The notes under the pieces are model-generated. The model was not told the origin of the DNA. It searched no databases and worked only from the letters and a program-made list of their open reading frames with translations. From positions 1 through 45,355 of the forward strand of contig JAFMQY010000006.1 of NCBI GenBank assembly GCA_017354415.1: a DNA stretch of 45,355 nucleotides. Reading direction: 5' to 3'. How positions within the stretch are numbered: position 1 is the first letter of the stretch; each line of letters begins with the position of its first letter. Positions 8,559 to 16,085 of the stretch are shown piece after piece. A program made the position numbers and the translations under genes. This DNA comes from Nocardioides sp. Lineage in GTDB: Bacteria > Actinomycetota > Actinomycetes > Propionibacteriales > Nocardioidaceae.

Positions 8559-9292
8559 GGAGGGTCGTGTCGATCGACTGCTTTCCGGATGCGCTCGACC
8601 GATACGACCCACGGTGGGCCGTGGTGGCAGTCGACATCATCCGCGCGACCACGACAGCGGTCACAGCCGCCGCCACGGGGAGGCGGTGCTTTCCCGTCGC
8701 TGACCTCGACGAGGCGACGAGCCTGGCCGCACGACTGGACGGCGCGCTGCTCGTGGGCGAGCTCGGCGGAGCGTTGCCCTACGGCTTCGATCTGACCAAC
8801 AGTCCCGCCACCCTCGCCGAACGCCCCGACGTCGGCCGCCCGATCATCCTGCTGTCGACCTCCGGCACGAGGCTGCTGCGCGAATCCGTGCCGGCCCGCG
8901 CCGGAACGTACGCCGCCTGCCTGCGCAACGTGCGGGCCACTGTCGAGCACCTGGTGCGAACGCATGAGCGGGTCGCGGTGATCGGTGCGGGTGCGCGCGG
9001 CGAGTTCCGGTGCGAGGACCAGCTGGGCTGCGCGCGCATCGCCGCAGGCTTGATGGACGCGGGGTTCCGGCCGGTGCTCGACGCCGCCGACATTGTCCGT
9101 GAGTGGGCGACGGCACCAGTCGGTCGGATCGCGCACGGCCCAAGTGCCGGATACCTCGTCGCCACCGGGCAGCTCGAGGACCTGCATTTCGTGCTCAACC
9201 ACGAGGACGACGTGGACAGCGCCGTGGCTTTGCGGAGTGGCGAGTTGGTGACGATGACGGCACCCGTGCGTAGGGAGCCTGTACTGCCATGA
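8555..9292 (+). CDS. comB: 2-phosphosulfolactate phosphatase (ComB family)
   Basis: The protein has 245 residues. ComB is a Mg-dependent phosphatase that converts 2-phosphosulfolactate to 3-sulfolactate. Family blocks are clear: VVAVDIIRATTTAVTAAATG near residues 23-42, LLVGELGGALPYGFDLTNSP near residues 66-85, LLSTSGTRLL, and GARGEFRCEDQLGCARIA. The spacing matches the 230-250 residue family as I recall it from Bacillus and Methanocaldococcus. It overlaps ComA upstream and the ATP-grasp fusion downstream, each by ATGA. With ComA it defines a two-step route from PEP and sulfite to sulfolactate. Confidence 0.88.
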   Translation: MRRVVSIDCFPDALDRYDPRWAVVAVDIIRATTTAVTAAATGRRCFPVADLDEATSLAARLDGALLVGELGGALPYGFDLTNSPATLAERPDVGRPIILLSTSGTRLLRESVPARAGTYAACLRNVRATVEHLVRTHERVAVIGAGARGEFRCEDQLGCARIAAGLMDAGFRPVLDAADIVREWATAPVGRIAHGPSAGYLVATGQLEDLHFVLNHEDDVDSAVALRSGELVTMTAPVRREPVLP

Positions 9293-12200
9293 CCACACAG
9301 CCGTGTGACACCAGCACTCCCGTAGTCGTCCTGACCACCACAGCCGAACCGCTCCTGCACAGCCCGCTCGCCGTCGCGCGCAGCCTCGGCCGGCTCGGAG
9401 TGTCCGTGTACACCGCCCACCCGGGTCGCGCCCTCCCGTACGACCGCTCCTGTTTCGTCATCGGCCGGTTCGAGGTCGCTCACGATCCGGCCGACCCGGA
9501 GCGGTTGATGATGGATCTGGTGCAGGCGGCTGACGACGTGGGCCCCACGGCGCTCTTGATCCCCGTCGACGACACGGCCGCGCTCTACGTCGACGACCAC
9601 GCGGACCTGCTCGCTGAGCGGTACGTCTTCCCGCGCCGCCCGCCTGGACTCGCGGCTTCGCTCGCGGACAAGGCGTCACTGCACGGCCTCTGCAGCCGAC
9701 TCGGCGTTGCCACTCCGCGCGCCGTCGTACCCACCAACGCGGCACAGGTCGTCGAGTACGCCGACGCCGCAGGCTTTCCCGTGGTCGCCAAGGTCATCGA
9801 CCTCGGACGGCTCAGGAACGGCGTACCGAGCGTCACCCTCGCCCGCGACGCCGAGGAGCTGCTCGCGGTGTACGAGGACGCCTCGCGCGACGGCATGCCT
9901 AACCTGCTGCTGCAGGAGTACCTGCCCGGGGGCTCGGACACCGTGTGGATGTTCAACGGCTACTTCGACGCGCGCTCCCGCTGCCTGGCCGCCTTCACCG
10001 GGACCAAACTGCGGCAATGCCCGCCGGGCACCGGGCCGACCAGCCTCGGCATCTGCCGTGCCAACCCCGACGTGGAGCGCCAGACGATCGGTCTGCTCTC
10101 GCACCTGGGGTACACCGGAATCGTCGACCTCGGTTACCGGTACGACAGCCGTGACGGCCGCTACAAGCTGCTCGACGTCAATCCGCGGATCGGTGGGACG
10201 TTCCGGCTCTTCGTCGACCGCAACGGCGTCGACGTGGCGCGTGCCCTGTACCTGGACCTCACGGGTCAGCAGGTGCCAGCGTCAAGGACGCCCGAGGGGC
10301 GCCGGTGGCTGGACGAGCCGCACGACCTGTACGCGGTGCTGCGCGCTGCCGGGCGCGGTCTTCGACCGGTGCCCTGGGTGCGGTCGGTGGCCGGGGTCGA
10401 GGAGACGGCGTGGCTAGCCGCCGATGATCCAGTCCCGTTCGCCGCGATGACCGGAGCCGCGACGAAGTCCGCGGTCGGGCTGTTCCGCCGACGCGGGCGC
10501 TCGCGGCCCGTCCTCGGGTCGGGACAGCGGAGGATCGACAGGTACTTCAACGAGCAGGCGAGTTTCTGGGACGACATGTACGACGGCCGGCATGACATCG
10601 TCGCCACGGTCAACCGGAGGCGGCAGGAACGGGCGCTGGACTGGGTGGATCACCTGCACCTGCCGGACACGTCCTGCGTCCTGGAGGTCGGTTGCGGTGC
10701 CGGTCACCTGACGGCGGAGCTGGCGGCGCGGGGGCAGCGAGTCTCGGCGATCGACGCTGCGCGTGCGATGGTGGAGAAGGCGCGGCACAACCTCGTCGAG
10801 ACGCGATACGTCCGCAACGCTGTCGTCGAACTGGGCGACGTGCACCAACTCTCCTTCGACGACGACTCCTTCGACCTCGTCGTCGCGCTCGGTGTGACCC
10901 CGTGGCTGCACACGCCGAGGACGGCGTTGAAGGAGATGGCGCGGGTGCTGCGGCCCGGCGGCCATCTGCTGGTCAGTATCGACAACCGCGGGCGAATGCA
11001 GTCCCGACTGGATCCCCTTGGCAACCCTGCGCTCCAGGGCGTCCGGCAGAACGCACGTGCCACCCTCGTCCGGCTCGGCGTCATGCGACCACGGAAGGAC
11101 GGCCACGTCAGGGCGCGGTTCCATCGTGTCGGCGAGTTCAACCAGCTGATCGAGGAGCTGGGCCTTGCGCGCGTCGACTCCGCGTGTGTCGGCTTCGGTC
11201 CCTTCACCTTCCTCCGCCGCGAGTTCCTCCCCGCACCGGCCGGCGCCCGTCTCGACAGGGCCCTGCAGCGGCTCGCCGACCTGGGAACGCCAGGCCTGCG
11301 CTTCGCCGGCTCGCAGTACCTGGTGCTGGCCCGCCAACCGGTACTGAGCGCCCCGGGAACGCTCGGGACGGTGCCCGACCGGTCATCTCAGGGAGGACAC
11401 GGCATGAATGACGACGTCACCGTGCTCTACATCGCGGGATCGAGCCGGACCGGCAGCACGATCCTCGCGAACACCCTCGGTCAGCTCGACGGCCACTTCG
11501 TGGTCGGCGAGCTGTGGAACATCTGGCGGCGTGGCCTGGTCGAGGGCCGCCGGTGCGGCTGCGGTCAGCCCGTGCTCTCCTGTCCGGTTTGGAGTGCCGT
11601 GTTGCGGCAGGCGTTCGGGCGGCCGGTCGATACGGCCGAGGCTGCACGCCTGGATGCACTCACCCGTGACCGGCTCCGCCACTGGGCGCGCGCGATCACC
11701 CACGCCAGGAGGGCCGGCCCGCTCGACGGCGACGAGTACCGCGGCGCACTCGGTGCCCTGTACCAGGCGGTACGGGAGGTCACCGGATGTCGCGTCATCG
11801 TGGACTCGTCGAAGAGCCCCGTCTACGCGTCGCTCCTCGCCACGGTCCCGGGCGTCCGGCTGCACGTCGTACATCTCGTCCGCGACGCCCGCGCCGCCGC
11901 GTTCTCGAACCGCCGGTTCCGCGTGATGCCCGACTTCGGTGACCGGAGGCTGATGCCGCGGGAAGGACCGGCTGTCACGGCGCGCCGCTGGGCGAAGAAC
12001 CATGCGCTCTGCGAGGTGCTCCTGCCCGGCCACGTGGACTCGTTCACTCGGCTGCGATACGAGGACTTCGTCGAACGGCCGGTCCCGACCCTGGAGCGGA
12101 TCATGGCGTCCACCGGCGAGCCGGCGGCGTTGCCTTTCACCGGGGAGCGGACCGTGCGACTCGCTGCTACGCACTCCGTCTCGGGCAACCCGGGCCGCTT

Positions 12201-12360
12201 CGATGTCGGCGAGGTCACCTTGCGTCTGGACGACGAGTGGCGGCACGCGATGAGCCTGTCCGACCGGGCGGTCGTCACGACCCTCACCTGGCCGCTCCTA
12301 CTCAGGCACCGCTACATCCTCGACTCGAACCTCAGGGAGACCGCCGCCCATGCTCACTGA
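9289..12360 (+). CDS. Trifunctional fusion: ATP-grasp ligase, SAM methyltransferase, sulfotransferase
   Basis: The 1023-residue open frame has three domains. Residues 1-380 are an ATP-grasp carboxylate-amine/thiol ligase of the COG3919 type: FPVVAKVIDLG, LLLQEYLPGGSDTVWMFNGY and a metal-binding KLLDVNPRIGGTFRL. Residues 410-640 are a class I methyltransferase with motif I VLEVGCGAGHLTAEL (464-478) and FDLVVALGVTPWLH. Residues 706-1023 are a sulfotransferase with YIAGSSRTGSTILAN and LHVVHLVRDARAAAFSNRRF. The third domain has its own ATG at 11404 behind a strong GGGAGGA, so it may also be made separately. ATP-grasp enzymes of this type activate a carboxylate; sulfolactate from ComA/ComB is an attractive but unproven substrate. 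The 3' end overlaps the subtilase gene by 11 bases. Confidence 0.85.
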   Translation: MTTQPCDTSTPVVVLTTTAEPLLHSPLAVARSLGRLGVSVYTAHPGRALPYDRSCFVIGRFEVAHDPADPERLMMDLVQAADDVGPTALLIPVDDTAALYVDDHADLLAERYVFPRRPPGLAASLADKASLHGLCSRLGVATPRAVVPTNAAQVVEYADAAGFPVVAKVIDLGRLRNGVPSVTLARDAEELLAVYEDASRDGMPNLLLQEYLPGGSDTVWMFNGYFDARSRCLAAFTGTKLRQCPPGTGPTSLGICRANPDVERQTIGLLSHLGYTGIVDLGYRYDSRDGRYKLLDVNPRIGGTFRLFVDRNGVDVARALYLDLTGQQVPASRTPEGRRWLDEPHDLYAVLRAAGRGLRPVPWVRSVAGVEETAWLAADDPVPFAAMTGAATKSAVGLFRRRGRSRPVLGSGQRRIDRYFNEQASFWDDMYDGRHDIVATVNRRRQERALDWVDHLHLPDTSCVLEVGCGAGHLTAELAARGQRVSAIDAARAMVEKARHNLVETRYVRNAVVELGDVHQLSFDDDSFDLVVALGVTPWLHTPRTALKEMARVLRPGGHLLVSIDNRGRMQSRLDPLGNPALQGVRQNARATLVRLGVMRPRKDGHVRARFHRVGEFNQLIEELGLARVDSACVGFGPFTFLRREFLPAPAGARLDRALQRLADLGTPGLRFAGSQYLVLARQPVLSAPGTLGTVPDRSSQGGHGMNDDVTVLYIAGSSRTGSTILANTLGQLDGHFVVGELWNIWRRGLVEGRRCGCGQPVLSCPVWSAVLRQAFGRPVDTAEAARLDALTRDRLRHWARAITHARRAGPLDGDEYRGALGALYQAVREVTGCRVIVDSSKSPVYASLLATVPGVRLHVVHLVRDARAAAFSNRRFRVMPDFGDRRLMPREGPAVTARRWAKNHALCEVLLPGHVDSFTRLRYEDFVERPVPTLERIMASTGEPAALPFTGERTVRLAATHSVSGNPGRFDVGEVTLRLDDEWRHAMSLSDRAVVTTLTWPLLLRHRYILDSNLRETAAHAH
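11391..11406 (+). promoter_or_regulatory. Internal Shine-Dalgarno and start for a stand-alone sulfotransferase
   Basis: GGGAGGA at 11391-11397 is followed after six bases by ATG at 11404, in frame with the fusion and exactly at the linker/sulfotransferase boundary (residue 706). The preceding 20-odd residues are low-complexity Gly/Ser/Pro linker. This arrangement is what would be left if two once-separate genes lost the stop between them. A second, shorter product of 318 residues is therefore likely. Confidence 0.55.
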
Positions 12361-13663
12361 CCACCGGATCCGTGGAGGGTTCGTGGCGGCCGCGGCGGTC
12401 GCGTGCACGTTCGTCATGACACCCATGCACGCGGCCGCGGCGAAGCAGAATGCCAATTCTCCAGCCTATGTCGCGGACCATGTGCTCGTCGGCTACAGCA
12501 AGGTGACGACGGCCGCGCAGCGGCATGCCGTCGAGCGACGGGTGGGCGCGCACGAGATCGGTTCGTACGGCGTGGGCGGCCGGCTGCTGCAGGTCCGCGC
12601 CGGGACCGTTCGGTCAGCGATCGCTGGTCTCGAATCGGCCCCGGGTGTCCGGTACGCCGAGCCGGACTTCGTCGAGGAACCGTCCGCGGTCACCAACGAC
12701 CCGTCGTTCCCGCTGCAATGGTCCCTGCGCAACACCGGCCAGGTCGTCAACGGCGTCAAGGGCAAGCCGGGCGCGGACGTGCACGCGACGGCCGCGTGGG
12801 ACGTCACCACGGGCAGTCACAGCATCGTGATCGCGGAGGTCGACAGCGGCATCGACTACACGCACCCCGATCTCGCGGCTAACATCTGGACCAACCCTGG
12901 TGGTGTCGGCGGCTGCCCGGCCGGCACCCACGGCTACAACACGGTTGCCGGCAACTGCGACCCGATGGACGACTTCGGGCACGGCACGCACGTCGCCGGC
13001 ATCATGGGCGCGGTCGGCAACAATCGCCGCGGCATCACGGGAATCGAGTGGCGGGCCAGCCTCATGCCGGTCAAGTTCATCAACGCCAAGGGCTCCGGGA
13101 CCGACTTCCGACTGCTGAAGGCGCTCGACTGGGTGATTGCGGCCAAGGACGCCGGTGTGAACGTCCGGGTCGTCAACGACTCGGGCACCTGGGTGAACAC
13201 CGGCTACTCGCAGGCCGTCCGCGACGAGCTGAGCATGCTCGCCGCCCACGACATCCTCTTCGTCACTGCGGCGGGGAACTCGCGCAGCAACAACGACACG
13301 ACGCCTCGCTATCCGTGCAGCTACGGCGCGCCGAACGAGATTTGTGTGGCGGCGACGAACCAGCGCGACCGGCTCGCCGGATTCTCGAACTACGGCGTCA
13401 AGACGGTCGACCTCGCAGCGCCCGGAGACAACGTCTACTCGACGTTGCCAGGTGGCACCTACGGCTACATGAAGGGCACGTCGATGGCGTCACCGATGGT
13501 CGCCGCCACCGCGGCGCTCGTCCTGGCGCAGCAGGACATGTCGACGAGCGCGCTGAAGTCGGACATCCTCAACAACGTCGACCCGCTGACGACGCTGGCG
13601 GGGGAGGTCGCCACCGGCGGCCGACTGGACACGTGCAAGGCGGTACCCGGATGTGCCGGTTGA
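12350..13663 (+). CDS. Secreted subtilisin-like S8 serine peptidase (copy 1, acidic)
   Basis: The protein has 437 residues. A signal peptide spans residues 1-31 (hydrophobic core FVAAAAVACTFVMTPMHAAAA). A propeptide of the fervidolysin/I9 type follows to about residue 112 (YVADHVLVGY to RYAEPDFVEE). The peptidase domain carries Asp165 (EVDSGIDYTHPDL), His211 (DFGHGTHVAGI), the oxyanion Asn in TAAGNS, and Ser378 (GTSMASPMVAA). Mature-domain cysteines come in three nearby pairs (CPAGTHGYNTVAGNC, CSYGAPNEIC, CKAVPGC), suggesting disulfides. The start overlaps the end of the ATP-grasp fusion by 11 bases, so it is coupled to the operon. It could process or degrade an exported product or surface protein. 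All catalytic residues are present. Confidence 0.92.
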   Translation: MLTDHRIRGGFVAAAAVACTFVMTPMHAAAAKQNANSPAYVADHVLVGYSKVTTAAQRHAVERRVGAHEIGSYGVGGRLLQVRAGTVRSAIAGLESAPGVRYAEPDFVEEPSAVTNDPSFPLQWSLRNTGQVVNGVKGKPGADVHATAAWDVTTGSHSIVIAEVDSGIDYTHPDLAANIWTNPGGVGGCPAGTHGYNTVAGNCDPMDDFGHGTHVAGIMGAVGNNRRGITGIEWRASLMPVKFINAKGSGTDFRLLKALDWVIAAKDAGVNVRVVNDSGTWVNTGYSQAVRDELSMLAAHDILFVTAAGNSRSNNDTTPRYPCSYGAPNEICVAATNQRDRLAGFSNYGVKTVDLAAPGDNVYSTLPGGTYGYMKGTSMASPMVAATAALVLAQQDMSTSALKSDILNNVDPLTTLAGEVATGGRLDTCKAVPGCAG

Positions 13664-13740
13664 TCGAAGGCGGACGCTCCGCTCAGAGGCGGACCCACGC
13701 CGCCACGGTCCCTGGCGTCGGGCTGCACGTGGTGCGACGG

Positions 13741-15051
13741 ATGCTCACTGACCGCCAGGCCCGAGCGGGTGTCGCGGCGACGGCAGTCGCCTGCGCCCTG
13801 GTCATGACACCGGCACACGCGGTCGCGGCACGGTCGAACGTGGCTTCGCGGCCCTATGTCGCGGACCACGTGCTCGTCGGCTTCACCAAGGGGACGACGC
13901 CCACGCAGCGGCGTGCGATCGAGCGACGAGTGGGTGCCCACGAGATCGGTTCGTTCGGCAGGGGCGGCCGACTGCTGCGCGTCCGCGCCGGGACCGTCCA
14001 GTCCGTGATCGCCGCCCTGGAACCGGCCCCGGGTGTCCGGTACGCCGAGCCGGACTTCGTCATGGAAGCGTCGGCCCTTCCCAACGACCGGTGGTTCCGG
14101 CGGCAATGGTCTCTGCGCAACCATGGCCAGACCGTCAACGGCATCAAGGGCAAGGCGGGTGCGGACGTGAGGGCGACCGCCGCGTGGAAAGTCACGAAGG
14201 GCAGTCGCAAGTTCGTGATCGCGGAGGTCGACAGCGGCATCGCCTACAAGCACCCCGATCTCGCGGCCGACATCTGGACCAACCCTGGTGGTGTCGGCGG
14301 CTGCCCGGCCGGCACCCACGGCTACAACGCAGTGTCTGCCAACTGCGACCCGATGGACGACTTCGGGCACGGCACGCACGTCGCCGGCATCATGGGCGCC
14401 GTCGGCAACAATCGCCGCGGCATCACCGGAGTCGAACGACGGGCCAGCCTCATGCCGGTCAAGTTCATCAACGCCAAGGGCTACGGCACCGACTTCCGGT
14501 TGCTGAAGGCGCTCGGCTGGGTGATTGTTGCCAAGAAGTCCGGCGTGAACGTCCGGGTCGTCAATGACTCGGGCACCTGGGTGAACACCGGCTACTCGCA
14601 GGCCGTCCGCGATAAGCTGAAGGGGCTCGCCGCCCACAACATCCTCTTCGTCACCGCGGCGGGGAACTCGCACAGCAACAACGACAAGACCCCCCGCTAC
14701 CCGTGCAGCTACGGCGCGCCCAACGAGATCTGTGTGGCGGCGACGAACCAGCGCGACCGGCTCGCCAGATTCTCGAACTACGGCGTCAAGACCGTCGACC
14801 TCGCCGCACCGGGAAACAACATCTACTCGACGTTGCCAGGTGGCACCTACGGCTACATGAAGGGCACGTCGATGGCGTCACCGATGGTCGCCGCCACGGC
14901 GGCGCTCGTCCTGGCCCGGAAGAACATGTCGACGAGAGCGCTGAAGTCTCGCCTCCTTCACGCGGTCGACCCGCTGAAGACGCTGGCAGGAAAGGTGGCC
15001 ACCGGTGGCCGGCTGGACGCCTGCAAGGCAGTGCCCGGATGTGCCGGTTGA
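13741..15051 (+). CDS. Secreted subtilisin-like S8 serine peptidase (copy 2, basic)
   Basis: The protein has 436 residues from ATG 13741, chosen because the N-terminus then aligns with copy 1 (both begin MLTD). It has a signal peptide to about residue 30, a propeptide, and a complete triad: Asp164, His210 and Ser377. The six cysteines of copy 1 are kept. Many acidic or neutral residues of copy 1 are Lys or Arg here (TTGSH becomes TKGSR, DYTHPD becomes AYKHPD, DELSML becomes DKLKGL, AQQDMSTSALKS becomes ARKNMSTRALKS). This points to selection for a basic paralogue with a different substrate or surface location. It lies 77 bases after copy 1, probably in the same transcript. Confidence 0.9.
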   Translation: MLTDRQARAGVAATAVACALVMTPAHAVAARSNVASRPYVADHVLVGFTKGTTPTQRRAIERRVGAHEIGSFGRGGRLLRVRAGTVQSVIAALEPAPGVRYAEPDFVMEASALPNDRWFRRQWSLRNHGQTVNGIKGKAGADVRATAAWKVTKGSRKFVIAEVDSGIAYKHPDLAADIWTNPGGVGGCPAGTHGYNAVSANCDPMDDFGHGTHVAGIMGAVGNNRRGITGVERRASLMPVKFINAKGYGTDFRLLKALGWVIVAKKSGVNVRVVNDSGTWVNTGYSQAVRDKLKGLAAHNILFVTAAGNSHSNNDKTPRYPCSYGAPNEICVAATNQRDRLARFSNYGVKTVDLAAPGNNIYSTLPGGTYGYMKGTSMASPMVAATAALVLARKNMSTRALKSRLLHAVDPLKTLAGKVATGGRLDACKAVPGCAG

Positions 15052-15434
15052 CGGTACGCGGACGCTGCGCTCAGAGGCGGACCGACGCAGTCCCGCTCGG
15101 GAACGCCCACCGCGAGGACGATGAGGAGTTGAACACAGGTCGCCGGCGACTGGCTGGATAGGCGACGCGTCAGCGGCAGACGCACGTGGGACCCCGCCGA
15201 GTCGAGGTGTCACTGGCCATTTCTTGTCGAACCGAATCCTTTCATGGCGGGTGCCTGCCGAGATGGCGTGGCCGGGCCGCGACGGCTTGCTCGAGGTCAC
15301 GTCACTGCACAGCAGAGGCCAGTACCTTGTGCTCCACGATGTGGGCGCGATCCCCGGTGCTGGGAACGTGGCCTGAGTCTCCTTCGGCTCCGGGGTGACG
15401 GTGCCCCCGGGCTTGGGAGACGGTTGCCTTCCAG
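15052..15434. other. Intergenic region without a recognisable gene
   Basis: The first 40 bases are the duplicated tail shared with the other subtilase gene. The remainder has only short frames without recognisable domains on either strand. It separates a rightward and a leftward unit that converge here, so terminators are expected, but I saw no clear hairpin followed by a T tract. Confidence 0.5.
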
Positions 15435-16085
15435 CTAGGGGCTGATGCCTGCTTGGTGGCCGAGGACGACGGCCGCGACCCGGTCTCGGGCACCGATCTT
15501 GGCGAACACCTTGGCCACGTGGGTTTTCGCGGTGGCGGCGCTGATGGTCAAGGTTGCGGCGATCTCGTCGTTCGACTGACCGGCGGTGACGAGGGCCCAC
15601 ACCTCGCGCTCGCGGGCCGTCAGGTCCTCGCTCCCGGGAACCGGCTTGGTCCGGACCGGGTTGGCAGTGAAGCGTTGGATGAGCCGCCGGGTCACCGAAG
15701 GGGACAGCAGGGCCTCGCCGTCGAGCACGGATCTGATGCCCGCGATCAGCTGGTCGTCGGGGATGTCCTTGACTGCGAAGCCATCGGCTCCTGCCTGTAG
15801 GGCCTCGTAGACGTTCTCGTCCAGGTCGAAGGTCGTCAGGATCACGATCTTCGTCCCCGCCATGGCTGGGTCGGCCCTGAGGCGCCGCGTGGCCTCGATC
15901 CCGTCGCAGACCGGCATCCGGACGTCCATCAGCGCGACGTCCGGCATGAGCTCGCGTATCAGCCTGACCGCTTGTTGTCCGTCGGCGGCGTTCCCGACGA
16001 CCTGGATGTCCGGCTCGGCTTGCAGGATCGTGCGGAGGCCTGCGCGCACCAGTGACTGGTCATCGGCGACCACCACGCTGATCAT
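15435..16085 (-). CDS. NarL/FixJ-type response regulator (system 1)
   Basis: The protein has 216 residues from ATG 16085. The receiver domain begins MISVVVADDQSLVRAG, with the acidic pair at D8/D9, the phospho-acceptor D54 in LMDVRMP and the Lys of VKDIPDD. The C-terminal LuxR-type helix-turn-helix starts with LTAREREVWALVTAGQSNDE and ends with KTHVAKVFAKIGARDR. The start overlaps the stop of the sensor kinase gene (ATGA, 16082-16085), so they are co-translated partners. Its targets may include the divergent membrane-protein gene at 17927, by analogy with similar loci. Confidence 0.93.
   Translation of the reverse strand: MISVVVADDQSLVRAGLRTILQAEPDIQVVGNAADGQQAVRLIRELMPDVALMDVRMPVCDGIEATRRLRADPAMAGTKIVILTTFDLDENVYEALQAGADGFAVKDIPDDQLIAGIRSVLDGEALLSPSVTRRLIQRFTANPVRTKPVPGSEDLTAREREVWALVTAGQSNDEIAATLTISAATAKTHVAKVFAKIGARDRVAAVVLGHQAGISP

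Larger units (their letters stand above)
12350..15088 (+). repeat. Tandem gene duplication of the subtilase gene
   Basis: Two direct copies of about 1.35 kb lie head to tail (about 12350-13700 and 13741-15088). Long stretches of bases are identical, for example around 12889-12940 and 14278-14330. The copies also share about 30 bases downstream of each stop (13671-13700 and 15059-15088, differing at two positions), so the duplicated unit includes non-coding DNA. Confidence 0.85.

Noticed and set aside
7737..9292. Coenzyme M biosynthesis as the purpose of ComA/ComB
   Set aside because: No ComC, ComD/E or alkene-metabolism genes are visible, and the neighbours are glycan and sulfotransferase genes; it cannot be excluded that they lie elsewhere.
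15302..15493. Short minus-strand frame ending in VEHKVLASAVQ
   Set aside because: No family match by eye; it overlaps the regulator's end and has no ribosome-binding site.
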